64,000 nucleotides of DNA, taken from positions 186,001 to 250,000 of the forward strand of contig NZ_JALJXJ010000006.1 in NCBI RefSeq assembly GCF_024170005.1. Reading direction: 5' to 3'. Below the pieces are notes generated by a model, which made no database searches, had not been told where the DNA came from, and saw nothing but the letters and a program-made list of their open reading frames with translations. Positions within the stretch are counted from its first letter, which is position 1, and every line of letters starts with the position of its first letter. Positions 1-10,035 of the stretch are shown here, piece by piece. The position numbers and the translations under genes are program-made. This stretch comes from Azospirillum lipoferum (lineage in GTDB: Bacteria; Pseudomonadota; Alphaproteobacteria; Azospirillales; Azospirillaceae).

Positions 1-24
1 GCGCGCCGCAAGGGCGCGCTTTTT
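1..24 (+). terminator. Rho-independent terminator of an upstream gene
   Basis: A 7-bp GC stem (GCGCGCC / GGCGCGC) with a five-base loop is followed by five T. It would end a plus-strand gene lying before the window. Confidence 0.6.
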
Positions 25-37
25 CGGAGTGGGCTGG

Positions 38-60
38 ACCGGCCGCGGGGGGCGGCCGGT
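38..60. repeat. Perfect 9-bp inverted repeat after the KGG gene
   Basis: ACCGGCCGC and GCGGCCGGT are separated by five G. It lies just past the stop of the minus-strand KGG gene, so it may form a 3' stem-loop, but no T run follows on that strand. Confidence 0.4.
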
Positions 61-67
61 AGAGATC

Positions 68-271
68 TCAACCTTTTTTGCCCTGGCCGCCATGGCTGTG
101 CTGGCCACCTTTCTGGCCGGCTTCGGATGCACGCTCCGGGTCGTTCTTGAAGTTGCCACCCGAGGACTTTCCGCCCTTGCTACCGGCTTCGGACGCGCGT
201 TCCGGATCATTCTTGAAGTTGCCGCCGGAATGCTGGCCGCCCGCGCTGCGCCCTTCGTTCTGGTTCGCCAT
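68..271 (-). CDS. KGG-repeat general stress protein
   Basis: A 67-residue hydrophilic protein made almost entirely of the KGG motif. The unit GGNFKNDPERASEAG occurs twice and is followed each time by a KGG turn. Members of this family (GsiB/YciG-like, Pfam KGG) are small, disordered stress-induced proteins, usually under general stress control. The start chosen is the internal Met of MANQNEG, the usual N terminus of the family; an in-frame Met five codons upstream (286) is possible. The gene diverges from the sigma-54 regulator across about 210 bp. Its function beyond stress association is unknown. Confidence 0.85.
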   Translation of the reverse strand: MANQNEGRSAGGQHSGGNFKNDPERASEAGSKGGKSSGGNFKNDPERASEAGQKGGQHSHGGQGKKG

Positions 272-482
272 GTTGGTGATTCCCATAATGTTGAAAACGC
301 AACCACGTCCTTCCCAACAGCCTTGCCCCCGATGGGTTGCGCCGGCTCTGCCATCGGTACAGTCCGCCTGTCAGGTGCCGTCATACGAATGGCTATGCCG
401 GCCATGGGGGCAGCGCCCTCTCGCGGCGCGGTTGCGGTTTCGGCCGTGCCGACCGATAACGGGCGGGACGGAACTGACGGGG

Positions 483-1976
<1,494 letters not shown>

Positions 1977-1994
1977 GGCCGGCGCGCATCCAAC

Positions 1995-3191
1995 TCACAC
2001 CGGCAGCTGCCTCATCGCCGCGACGGCGGTCATCACGCCGCGGATTTCGGCCAGACCGCGCAGGCGGCCGATCATCGGATAGCCGGGGTGGGTCGGCTTG
2101 CCCACGTCGTCCAGCAGCTCGTGGCCGTGGTCGGGGCGGAAGGGCAGGCGCCAGTTGTCGTTGCCGGCGTCCTGGCGGCGCTTCTGCTCCTCCAGCAGGG
2201 TGGTGACGACCGACACCATGTCGACGTCGCCGCCGAGATGGTCGGCCTCCTCGAAGGACCCGTCCGGATCCTTGGCGACGTTGCGCAGATGGACGAAGTG
2301 GATGTCCTCGACGAAGCGCTTGGCCATCGCCGGCACGTCGTTGGTCTGCCCGGCCCCCAGCGAGCCGGTGCAGAAGGTCAGCCCGTTGTTGGGCGACTTC
2401 ACCGCGTTGATCAGGTGGGCGAGGTCGTCCTCGGTGCTGACGATGCGCGGCAGGCCGAACAGCGGGCGGGGCGGGTCGTCGGGATGGATCGCCATGCGGA
2501 TGCCGACCTCTTCCGCCGTCGGGATCACCTCGCGCAGGAAGCGGGCCAGCGTCTCGCGCAGGCCGTCGGCGGTCATGCCGTTGAAGCGCGCGATCATCTT
2601 GCGCAGGCCGGGGATGTCGTAGCGGTCATAGGCGCCCGGCAGGCCGGCCATGATGTTGGTCAGCAGCTTGGCCCGGTCGCTTTCCGACGAGCGGTCGAAC
2701 CACTCCTTGGCCCTGGCGAGAACCTCCGGCGAGTGGTCTTCCTCCGCACCCGGGCGTTCCAGCATGTAGACGTCGAAGGCGGCATGCTCATGGGCGTTGA
2801 AGCGCAGCGAGGTGCCGCCGCCCGGCAGCGCCGCTGCCAGCTCCGTCCGCGTCCAGTCCAGCACCGGCATGAAATTGTAGCAGATGGTGGTCACGCCGCA
2901 GGCGGCGAGGTTGCGCATCGACTGGCGGTAATTGTCGAACAGCTCGGTCAGGTCGCCTTCGCCGATCTTGATCGCCTCATGCACCGGCAGGCTTTCGGTG
3001 ACGGTCCAGCTGAGGCCGAGTTCCTCGTCGGACTCGATCATCGCCTTGCGCTTCTGGATTTCCTCGACCGACCAGACCACGCCGTAGGGGATGTGGTGCA
3101 GGGCGGTGACCACGCCGGTGGCGCCGGCTTGGCGGATGTGGTTCAGCTTGATGGCGTCTTCGGGGCCAAACCAGCGCCAGGACTGTTCCAT
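1995..3191 (-). CDS. uxuA: Mannonate dehydratase
   Basis: 398 residues, the full length of UxuA (EC 4.2.1.8). It dehydrates D-mannonate to 2-keto-3-deoxygluconate in the cytoplasm. The N terminus (MEQSWRWFGPEDAI, GATGVVTALHHIP) and the segments MAIHPDDPP, TGSLGA and FRPDHGHE are typical of the TIM-barrel UxuA family, where Cys and His residues bind the divalent metal. This is not the enolase-superfamily (RspA) type. It is the last gene of the minus-strand uxuB-dehydrogenase-dctPQM-uxuA operon, 48 bp after dctM. It supplies the dehydration step for whatever hexuronate or aldonate the TRAP system imports. The KDG kinase and aldolase are not in the window. Confidence 0.95.
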   Translation of the reverse strand: MEQSWRWFGPEDAIKLNHIRQAGATGVVTALHHIPYGVVWSVEEIQKRKAMIESDEELGLSWTVTESLPVHEAIKIGEGDLTELFDNYRQSMRNLAACGVTTICYNFMPVLDWTRTELAAALPGGGTSLRFNAHEHAAFDVYMLERPGAEEDHSPEVLARAKEWFDRSSESDRAKLLTNIMAGLPGAYDRYDIPGLRKMIARFNGMTADGLRETLARFLREVIPTAEEVGIRMAIHPDDPPRPLFGLPRIVSTEDDLAHLINAVKSPNNGLTFCTGSLGAGQTNDVPAMAKRFVEDIHFVHLRNVAKDPDGSFEEADHLGGDVDMVSVVTTLLEEQKRRQDAGNDNWRLPFRPDHGHELLDDVGKPTHPGYPMIGRLRGLAEIRGVMTAVAAMRQLPV

Positions 3192-3239
3192 GGCTTCGAA
3201 CTCCTTGGAAAGAGAGGGGGCTTTGGAAGTCTGAAGAAA

Positions 3240-4514
3240 TCAGCGGAAAAGCAGGCTCGGCAGCCACAGCGACAGGGCCGGGATGTAGGAGACCAGGAAC
3301 AGGATCAGGATGTTGCAGAGGAGGAAGGGCCAGATCGCCTTGGTGATGGCGCCCAGGGAGATCTTCGCGATGTTCGCTGCGACGAACAGGCAGACGCCGA
3401 CCGGCGGGGTGGTCAGGCCGATCATCAGGTTCAGCACGGCGAAGGTGGCGAAATGGATCGGGTCGATGCCGACCTGGGTCGCCACCGCCAGCAGCGGCGG
3501 GAACAGGATGATCAACGCCGCGATCGTCTCCATGAAAGTGCCGACGATCAGCAGCAGGATGTTGATCAGCAGAATGATCAGGTACTTGTTGGTGGTCAGC
3601 GCCAGCATCGAGGCGGCGATGGCCTGCGGGATCTGCTCGCTGGTCAGGATCCAGCCGAAGACATTGGCGAGGCCCACCAGCAGGATCAGCCCGCCCGCCC
3701 CGATGGCGCTCTCCAGCAGGATCGCCGGCAACTGGCGGAGCTTGAAGCCCTTGTAGACGAACAACCCGATGACGAAGGCGTAGATCGCCGAGACGATGGA
3801 AGCCTCGGTCGGAGTGAAATAGCCGCCGACGATGCCGAACAGGATGATCGCCGTCATCAGCAGCGCCCAGAAGGCGCCGCGGCTGGCGCGCAGCAGGGCA
3901 CCGAACCCCTGCCAGGGCTCGCGCGGATAGTTGCGCACCCGTGCCAGGATCCAGACCGTCAGCATCATGCCGAGGCCGAGCAGCAGGCCCGGGACGGCGC
4001 CGGCCATGAACATCTTGCCGACCGACAGGCCGGTCAGGGTGCCGACGATGATCATCGGCACGCTGGGCGGGATGATCGGACCGACGGTGGAGGCGGCGGC
4101 GGTCACCGCGGCGGCGAAGGGTGCGTCATAGCCGGACTTGCGCATCGCCGGGATCATCACCGCACCGATGGACGCCGTTTCCGCCACCGCGGTGCCGGAG
4201 ATCCCGGCGAACACCATCGAGCCGGTGACGTTGGCAAGGCCGAGGCCACCGCGGATATGGCCGACCAGCCGGTTGCTGAACAGCACGATCTGATCGGTGA
4301 TGCCGCCGCCGTTCATCAGGTTGCCGGCCAGCACGAAGCCGGGGATGCAGAGCAGGACGAAGCTGTCCATGCCGGCATACATGAACTGCGGAACCACCGC
4401 GAGGTCGATGTCGCTGCCGACCAGATAGACCGCCGACGCACCGCCCAGCGCGATGCCCACCGGCGCGCCCAGGATCAGCAGGACGGCGAAGGTGACGAAG
4501 AGTGCGGTGACCAT
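3240..4514 (-). CDS. dctM: TRAP transporter large permease, DctM type
   Basis: 424 residues with about a dozen hydrophobic helices. It is the transport subunit of a sodium-driven tripartite ATP-independent periplasmic transporter. Family hallmarks include LGAPVGIALGGAS near the N terminus, GGGITDQIV, GISGTAVAETASIGAVMIPAM, and the LTTPPVGVCLFVA region near the C terminus. The ATG chosen overlaps the dctQ stop (TGATG), implying translational coupling and a 1:1 complex. The frame is open upstream of this ATG, but that stretch is the dctQ gene in another frame. The neighbours suggest an aldonate or hexuronate substrate. Confidence 0.95.
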   Translation of the reverse strand: MVTALFVTFAVLLILGAPVGIALGGASAVYLVGSDIDLAVVPQFMYAGMDSFVLLCIPGFVLAGNLMNGGGITDQIVLFSNRLVGHIRGGLGLANVTGSMVFAGISGTAVAETASIGAVMIPAMRKSGYDAPFAAAVTAAASTVGPIIPPSVPMIIVGTLTGLSVGKMFMAGAVPGLLLGLGMMLTVWILARVRNYPREPWQGFGALLRASRGAFWALLMTAIILFGIVGGYFTPTEASIVSAIYAFVIGLFVYKGFKLRQLPAILLESAIGAGGLILLVGLANVFGWILTSEQIPQAIAASMLALTTNKYLIILLINILLLIVGTFMETIAALIILFPPLLAVATQVGIDPIHFATFAVLNLMIGLTTPPVGVCLFVAANIAKISLGAITKAIWPFLLCNILILFLVSYIPALSLWLPSLLFR

Positions 4515-5023
4515 CAGACGGTTTCCCCATGGCTGGGCGGCGCCGAATCGCGCCCGAGCCCGGCCAGCCGGGCGATCGAGAAGAAGGCGAGCGAGACCGG
4601 AATGATCAGCGTCACGACATAGACCCAGATCATCGGGACGTTGATGGAGCGCGCCCGCTCGCCCAGGCTGCCGACGACGTAGTCCCAGGCGCCGGGGATG
4701 ATCGCGACGGCAAAGACCAGAATCGCGATGTCGACCAGCCGCGCGACGACCGTTTGCATCGGCTTGGGCAGCAGCAGGATGAACATGTCGACGTTCACCA
4801 GCTCGCCGCGCAGCAGCGCCAGCCCGCAGGAGAAGGCGACGAGATGGACCAGCGCGAAGCGGGCCACCTCCTCCGTCCAGGGCGGCGAGGGAAAGCCGGG
4901 AATGCGGCCCAGCACCTGGATGGTCACGACGATGATGAGGACGCCGACGGCCGCCAGGGTACCCCAACGGCAGAGGGCGGAGACGGCCGACACCAGGGCG
5001 GCAAAGGCGTTGCGCATGGACAT
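4514..5023 (-). CDS. dctQ: TRAP transporter small permease, DctQ type
   Basis: About 169 residues with four predicted membrane helices, including LAAVGVLIIVVTIQVL near the start. The PPWTEEVARFALV segment matches the conserved tryptophan-glutamate region of DctQ proteins, which scaffold the large permease. The start is the Met of MSMRNAF; a second Met two codons later (5017) is equally possible. An open frame extends 45 codons upstream, but that sequence is a structured inverted-repeat element and is rejected. It is separated from dctP by that element and fused by overlap to dctM. Confidence 0.9.
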   Translation of the reverse strand: MSMRNAFAALVSAVSALCRWGTLAAVGVLIIVVTIQVLGRIPGFPSPPWTEEVARFALVHLVAFSCGLALLRGELVNVDMFILLLPKPMQTVVARLVDIAILVFAVAIIPGAWDYVVGSLGERARSINVPMIWVYVVTLIIPVSLAFFSIARLAGLGRDSAPPSHGETV

Positions 5024-5059
5024 GGCTCTTGCGGTTGGGGGAGGGGGACACGGCTCCGT

Positions 5060-5147
5060 ATCCCCCTCTCTCCGCTTTCGGCGGACCGGGGGTCCGCCTG
5101 TCGCGTCAGCGCAAACAGAGTTTGCGCGTGAGCGGGGGAGAGGGGAT
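5060..5147. repeat. Three-stem REP-like element between dctP and dctQ
   Basis: Outer arms of about 17 bases (5060-5076 and 5131-5147, near-complementary) enclose two perfect 8-bp hairpins. These are GGCGGACC/GGTCCGCC (5080-5098) and GCGCAAAC/GTTTGCGC (5109-5127). The layout is that of a mobile intergenic repeat. Its position after a binding-protein gene suggests it stabilises dctP mRNA relative to dctQM. Confidence 0.6.
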
Positions 5148-5154
5148 CTTCCCC

Positions 5155-6180
5155 TCACTTCACCGCGAGGATTTCGTCGTAGATCGGCTTGATCTCCGGC
5201 GACAGCGCGGCGACCACGGCCGGGCGGCCCTTCTCGGCGAAGGCGGCCTTGTCGACGGCGACGAACTCCATGCCCTTGGCCTTGAGGTCGGCGGCCAGCT
5301 TGGTCTCGTCCTCGATGAACAGCTTGCGCTCGGCGGCCTGGGCAGCCTTGGCGGCTTCCATGATGGCGGCGCGCTGTTCGGCCGGCATCTTGTTCAGTTT
5401 CTTCGACCCGCCGACCAGATAGATCCAGCTGATGACGTGCTCCGTCTGGTTCACGTATTTCTGGACTTCGTAGAAGCTCGCCGACTTGATCAGCGCCAGC
5501 GGGTTCTCCTGCGCCTCGATGGTGTCGTTCTGCAGGCCGGTGAAGACCTCGGAGAAGGCCATCGGCGTCGGCTTGGCGCCCAGCCCCTGCCAGAAGGAAA
5601 CGAACAGCGGCACGTTGGGAACGCGCATCTTCAGGCCGTTCAGGTCGTTCGGCGACTTGATCGGGCGCTTGCTGGTCAGGTTGCGCGGGCCGCGGGCGAA
5701 GTAGGTCAGCGGGACCAGCTGGGTCTTCTGTTCGATCGATTCGGCGATCTTCTTGCCCGGCTCGCCGGTGACGACCTTGTCCAGGTGATCCAGGTCGCGG
5801 ATGGCATAGGGAACCGCCAGCAGGGCCGCGGCCGGCGCCCAGTTCTGCAGGGACTCGCCGGTGATGGTGAAGTCGATGGTGCCGAGCTGGATGCCCTTGA
5901 TCAGGTCGGTTTCCTTGCCGAGCTGCTCGTTGGGGAACACCTTGACCTCGACCGCGCCATTGGTGCGCTTCGCCACTTCCTCGGCGAAGACCAGCGAGGC
6001 CTTGTGCCAGACATTGTCCTCGTTGGCGAGGTGACCGAGCTTCAGCGTCGTCTTGGCCTGGGCGCGCACGATGGCCGGTGCGGCGATGCCGCCCAGCAGC
6101 GTCGCGCCCGCGGCGAGGCCGGCGCCGAGGCCGATGCTCTTGGCCAGCGTGCGGCGCGAGATCGGGGTCTTGCTGTTCAT
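5155..6180 (-). CDS. dctP: TRAP transporter substrate-binding protein, DctP type
   Basis: 341 residues. The N terminus MNSKTPISRRTLAKSIG followed by a hydrophobic stretch and an Ala-rich cleavage region looks like a Tat signal, so the mature protein should be periplasmic. The body shows DctP features: KLGHLANEDNVWHKA, PNEQLGKETDLIKGIQLGTIDF, and GLKMRVPNVPLF, which carries the conserved arginine that salt-bridges a substrate carboxylate. It therefore binds an organic or sugar acid. An upstream in-frame Met (6219) would add 13 residues before the signal and is disfavoured. It is followed by the REP-like element and then dctQM. Confidence 0.93.
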   Translation of the reverse strand: MNSKTPISRRTLAKSIGLGAGLAAGATLLGGIAAPAIVRAQAKTTLKLGHLANEDNVWHKASLVFAEEVAKRTNGAVEVKVFPNEQLGKETDLIKGIQLGTIDFTITGESLQNWAPAAALLAVPYAIRDLDHLDKVVTGEPGKKIAESIEQKTQLVPLTYFARGPRNLTSKRPIKSPNDLNGLKMRVPNVPLFVSFWQGLGAKPTPMAFSEVFTGLQNDTIEAQENPLALIKSASFYEVQKYVNQTEHVISWIYLVGGSKKLNKMPAEQRAAIMEAAKAAQAAERKLFIEDETKLAADLKAKGMEFVAVDKAAFAEKGRPAVVAALSPEIKPIYDEILAVK

Positions 6181-6252
6181 CCTGGTGTCCCTCCGTTTCG
6201 GGCGGATCAAGTCCGCCATTGCTTGATTGGTTGGCTGCCGTCCGGCAGGCGG

Positions 6253-7281
6253 TCAGCTTTCGAAGTCGAGCTGGACCTTGATGGTGCTGGACGGGTCGGT
6301 TTCGATCAGCGAGAAGGCGCTCGCCGCGTCGGCGATCGGGAAGACCTGGGTGATCATCGCCGCCGGTTGCAGCTTGCCGCTTTCCAGCCAGTCGATGACC
6401 TGCGGCAGCAGGCGGCGGTTCAGGCGCGAGCCGACCAGCGTCAGTTCCTTCTTCACGATCTCCTGCTGGCTGATGTTGCAGGGGGCGGGCGAGAAGCCCA
6501 GCAGGCCGATGCGCGCCGCCGGGCTGGCGAGGCGGCAGGCCTCCTCCAGCAGCGCCGGCACTCCGGCCCCGTCGATCACCACCGTCGGGCCGAGCCCGTC
6601 ATTCTCGTCGCGCACCGCATCGGGCACCGACACGCGTGAGGAATTGAGGACGACGTCGGCGCCGAACTCCTTCGCCCGCTCCAGCCGCCTGTCGTCCAGG
6701 TCGGCGACGATGCAGCGGGCGCCGTGCAGCTTGGCGACCTGCACCACCGTCAGCCCGACGGTGCCGGCGCCATAGACCAGCAGCGTGTCGTCGGCATTGA
6801 TGCCGGTGCGCGACAGCACATTCGCGGCGATGGACAGCGGTTCCGCCAGCGCGGCGATCGAGATCGGCAGGTCGGAGCGCACCTTGATCGCATTGGCGGC
6901 TGGGACCACGACATGGTTGCGGAACCCGCCGTCGCGGTGGACGCCGAACACCTCCAGATTTGCGCAGACATTGGTGCGCCCGGCCCGGCAGGCATAGCAG
7001 CGGCCGCAGGACACCACCGGATCGACCACCACATGATCACCGGCGGCGACGTTGGTCACGCCGTCGCCGACCGCCTCGACGGTGCCGGCGAACTCGTGGC
7101 CGATGACACGGGGATAGACGGCGAAGGGGTTGGAGCCGTGGTAGATGTGCAGGTCCGACCCGCAGATGCCGGCACGCTGGACGCGCACCAGCACCTCCCC
7201 GGCCTTGACCGGCCCGGCAGCGGGGGCATTTTCAGGGAGGAGCGCCAGCACATGCGGCTTTTCGACGGTCAGGGCAACCAC
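6253..7281 (-). CDS. Zinc-dependent alcohol/polyol dehydrogenase, RspB-like (L-gulonate 5-dehydrogenase candidate)
   Basis: 342 residues of the medium-chain dehydrogenase family. Catalytic zinc ligands appear in GICGSDLHIYHG and GHEFAG. The four structural-zinc cysteines lie in CGRCYACRAGRTNVC. The coenzyme fold carries VYGAGTVGL and an acidic residue in VADLDD, suggesting NAD. RspB-type proteins include L-gulonate 5-dehydrogenases that form D-fructuronate. With the UxuB and UxuA proteins encoded on either side, that gives a route L-gulonate to fructuronate to mannonate to KDG. Sorbitol, idonate or galactitol activity remains possible. It sits 40 bp after uxuB and 72 bp before dctP in one operon. 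Confidence 0.85.
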   Translation of the reverse strand: MVALTVEKPHVLALLPENAPAAGPVKAGEVLVRVQRAGICGSDLHIYHGSNPFAVYPRVIGHEFAGTVEAVGDGVTNVAAGDHVVVDPVVSCGRCYACRAGRTNVCANLEVFGVHRDGGFRNHVVVPAANAIKVRSDLPISIAALAEPLSIAANVLSRTGINADDTLLVYGAGTVGLTVVQVAKLHGARCIVADLDDRRLERAKEFGADVVLNSSRVSVPDAVRDENDGLGPTVVIDGAGVPALLEEACRLASPAARIGLLGFSPAPCNISQQEIVKKELTLVGSRLNRRLLPQVIDWLESGKLQPAAMITQVFPIADAASAFSLIETDPSSTIKVQLDFES

Positions 7282-7321
7282 GGGAACACTCCCTACTGAA
7301 GAGGATGCTGTGAAACGGAGG

Positions 7322-8836
7322 TCAGGCGGTGGCGGCGACCACGGCGCGGGCGCCCTCGGCGAACAGGCGCCTGAGCGCGGCGGTCACCGGGCCGGTGAAG
7401 CGCGGGTCGCGCGGCAGATCCTCACCGAACACCGCGGTCAGGCCGAACAGCGCCTCGGCCAGCCGGTCCGGGTTTCCAGCGGTGGCGGCCGCGATCTCCG
7501 CCAGTTTGCCGGCCAGCGGATCGCGCACGTCGATGGACTGCCCCTTCTCGTCGGTGCCGGCGACGTAGCGCATCCAGGCGGCGACGGCCAAGGCCAGCCG
7601 GTCAATCGCTTCACCGGCGGCCAGCCGGTCACGGATCGGGTTCAGCAGCCGCTGCGGCAGCTTCTGCGTGCCGTCCATGGCGATCTGCCAGGTGCGGTGG
7701 CGCAGCGCCGGATTGCGGAAGCGGGTGAGCAGCGCGTCCTTGTACTGCTCCATGTCCGCACCGGGCGGCATGTGCAGGGTCGGCCCGGTCTCCTGGTCCA
7801 TCAGGTTGCGGACCAGCGTGGCGAAGGCGGGATCGGCCATGGTGTCCGACACCGTCTCGTAGCCCGCCAGATAGCCGAGATAGGCGATGGTGGAGTGGCT
7901 GCCGTTCAGCAGCCGCAGCTTCATCGTCTCGTAGGGATGGACGTCGGCGACCAGTTCGACCCCCACCGTCTCCCAGGCCGGGCGGCCGGCGGGGAAGCGG
8001 TCCTCCACCACCCATTGGGTGAAGGGCTCCGTCACCACCGGCCAGGCATCCTGAACGCCGAGCGACCGGGACACGCGCGCACGGTCGGCCTCGGTGGTGG
8101 CGGGAACGATGCGGTCGACCATGCTGTTGGGGCAGGCGACCGTTTCCGCCACCCAGGCGCCGAAGGCCGGATCGCGCAATTCAGCGAAGCGGCGCAGGAT
8201 GCGGGCGACGGTGTCACCGTTGCTCGGCAAATTGTCACAGCTCAGGACGGTGAAGGGCGCCAGCCCGGCGGCGCGGCGGCGGGCCAGCGCCTCGGCCAGG
8301 AAGCCGATGGCGGTGCGCGGCTTGCCCGGATTGTCGATGTCGTGACGGATGTCGGGATGGGCCTCGTTCAGCGCGCCGGTCGCCGGATCATGGCAATAGC
8401 CCTTCTCCGTCACCGTCAGGGTGACGATGCGCACCGACGGGCGGCACATCCGCTCCAGCACCGCGTCGGGATCCTCATGCGCCACCAGCAGGTCCAACAG
8501 GCAGCCGACCACCCGCAGCCGCTCGCCTTCCGCATCGCGCACCGCGACGGTGTAGAGCCCGTCCTGCGGCTCCAGCGCGTCGCGGGTGTCGGGGCTGCGC
8601 AGGCTGACCCCGGCGATGCCCCACGGCCCGAACTGCTTTCCCAGCAGGGCGTCGGTGTAGGCTGCCTGATGGGCGCGCTGGAAGGCGCCGACGCCGAGAT
8701 GGACGATCCCGATGTCGAGATGCCCGCGGTCATAGCCGGGCCGCGCCACCCCAGCCGGCAGGATGGGCAGGCTGGAGACGCCCAGGCGCCGTGACGGGAC
8801 GCCGGAAGGAGAGGTGTGGGACGCGGACGATTCCAT
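7322..8836 (-). CDS. uxuB: Mannitol-dehydrogenase-family oxidoreductase, probable fructuronate reductase
   Basis: 504 residues, the usual length for the long-chain mannitol/mannonate dehydrogenase family. The N-terminal Rossmann region contains HLGVGAFQRAHQA. TVTEKGYC, SCDNLPSNGDT and the catalytic-region segment KLRLLNGSHSTIAYLG are clear. UxuB interconverts D-fructuronate and D-mannonate with NADH. Mannitol 2-dehydrogenase is the main alternative, but uxuA in the same operon favours the uronate role. It is the first gene of the operon. An AGGAAGGA Shine-Dalgarno lies ahead of the ATG, and the GTATGGTAG operator lies about 45 bp upstream. Confidence 0.88.
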   Translation of the reverse strand: MESSASHTSPSGVPSRRLGVSSLPILPAGVARPGYDRGHLDIGIVHLGVGAFQRAHQAAYTDALLGKQFGPWGIAGVSLRSPDTRDALEPQDGLYTVAVRDAEGERLRVVGCLLDLLVAHEDPDAVLERMCRPSVRIVTLTVTEKGYCHDPATGALNEAHPDIRHDIDNPGKPRTAIGFLAEALARRRAAGLAPFTVLSCDNLPSNGDTVARILRRFAELRDPAFGAWVAETVACPNSMVDRIVPATTEADRARVSRSLGVQDAWPVVTEPFTQWVVEDRFPAGRPAWETVGVELVADVHPYETMKLRLLNGSHSTIAYLGYLAGYETVSDTMADPAFATLVRNLMDQETGPTLHMPPGADMEQYKDALLTRFRNPALRHRTWQIAMDGTQKLPQRLLNPIRDRLAAGEAIDRLALAVAAWMRYVAGTDEKGQSIDVRDPLAGKLAEIAAATAGNPDRLAEALFGLTAVFGEDLPRDPRFTGPVTAALRRLFAEGARAVVAATA

Positions 8837-8875
8837 GGAGGCATTTCCTTCCTGGCGAGCGGTTGGCTCACATTC

Positions 8876-8894
8876 TTGTATGGTAGTATGTCAA
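8876..8894. promoter_or_regulatory. Candidate GntR operator upstream of uxuB
   Basis: GTATGGTAGTAT (8878-8889) sits in a partly symmetric 19-bp stretch beginning TTG and ending CAA. The same 12 bases recur in reverse before gntR, and the 9-base core GTATGGTAG recurs twice before the ABC importer. FCD-type GntR proteins bind short degenerate dyads. Binding is inferred. Confidence 0.6.
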
Positions 8895-8994
8895 TAAGCG
8901 CGGGGAAGGGCAACCCGGATTGTCACCTTAACGAACCATATAGTCCCGCTACGGACCGCCCACAGATACCGCCGGTCCCGAAATGCCGCGCAGG

Positions 8995-9753
8995 TCAGCG
9001 CAAGGCGGCAACCCGCGACCGGCCGCTGCTTCGCGAGGGCACCTTTTGCGTCGGCGGGGCGCTGGCGTCCTCAAGGGTGAACAGGTCGGGGAACTTGCCT
9101 TCCAGTTCGGGCAACGAGGTCAGAATCTCGCGCAGATGCAGTCCCATCGCGGCCTCCGCCTTGACGGGATCGCGGGCGACGATCGCCTCCAGCACCGCCT
9201 GATGCTGCGAGATCAGCCGGCGGATCGGCGTGGCATAGGGGACGCTGAGATAGCGGACTCGGTCCATCTGCGCCTTCGTCTCCTCGACGATGCGCCAGGC
9301 ATAGTCGCACTCCGCCCCGATGGCGATGGCGCGGTGAAAGGCCTCGTCCAACTCCAGGAAGCGCACGGGAACCGGCTCGTCGGCGATATCCCACTGGGCC
9401 TTCAGGTTGTCGCGCAACTCGGCGATGCCGGCCGCCGTGATGGTCTCGCAGGCCTTGCGCACCACGGCGGTTTCCACCGCCTCGCGGACGAAGCGGGCGT
9501 CGAGCACCTGCTTGACCGAGATCTTGACGACGAAGCTGCCGCGCTGCGGACGGATGGTGAGAAGGCCTGCCTCGCTCAGCTTGATGAAAGCCTCACGCAC
9601 CGGCTGGCGGCTGACGCCCAGCTGGTCGGCGATCTCCTGCTCCGACAGGGCTTGGCCGGGGCGGAACTGCATCGTCACGATGGCTTGGCGCAGCACCCGG
9701 TACACACGCCGCGCGATCGGTTCGCCGGACTCCACGTCGATCTTGTTCAGCAT
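8995..9753 (-). CDS. GntR-family transcriptional regulator (FCD/FadR subfamily)
   Basis: About 252 residues. A winged helix-turn-helix (IARRVYRVLRQAIV ... LSEQEIADQLGVSRQPVREAFIKL) is followed by an all-helical FCD effector domain from about residue 90. That domain has the LDEAFHRAIA and HQAVLEAI segments that carry metal or ligand histidines. FCD proteins generally sense organic or sugar acids, fitting the uxu/TRAP operon that starts 158 bp downstream on the same strand. GTG at 9759 is an alternative start. No strong Shine-Dalgarno is visible for either. The GTATGGTAG site upstream suggests autoregulation. Confidence 0.88.
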   Translation of the reverse strand: MLNKIDVESGEPIARRVYRVLRQAIVTMQFRPGQALSEQEIADQLGVSRQPVREAFIKLSEAGLLTIRPQRGSFVVKISVKQVLDARFVREAVETAVVRKACETITAAGIAELRDNLKAQWDIADEPVPVRFLELDEAFHRAIAIGAECDYAWRIVEETKAQMDRVRYLSVPYATPIRRLISQHQAVLEAIVARDPVKAEAAMGLHLREILTSLPELEGKFPDLFTLEDASAPPTQKVPSRSSGRSRVAALR

Positions 9754-9820
9754 CGGCACGTCATGGTTTATGGCGCCTCGAAACCTGCCCGAAGGGCCGG
9801 AGAGAATAACTGGTCTATCA

Positions 9821-9836
9821 GGATACTACCATACCA
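9821..9836. promoter_or_regulatory. Candidate GntR operator upstream of gntR
   Basis: CTACCATAC (9826-9834) inside GATACTACCATACC is the reverse complement of the motif before uxuB, matching over 12 bases. It lies about 70 bp before the gntR start. The rest of 9760-10035 has no gene I can support. Confidence 0.55.
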
Positions 9837-10035
9837 AGTGATCGGCAAGAGTATTTCCCGCCATCCTCACTTGACCCGATGCGGATTTTCAACGGAAGAT
9901 CTTCCAGATCAAAGAGTCCTCGTCAGAGTTCCACAAACAAACCGTCGGCAGGTAAAAACTGGAATTACGGGAACCCCGTTCAAGATCATGGTGTTGGTAT
10001 CAAAACCTTGAGCGGGGGCAGGCACGGAATCGGCC

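Noticed and set aside
2088..4622. An 844-codon plus-strand open frame opposite uxuA and dctM
   Set aside because: His/Gln/Asp/Arg-rich composition is the mirror of high-GC coding DNA; the minus strand carries recognisable uxuA and dctM.
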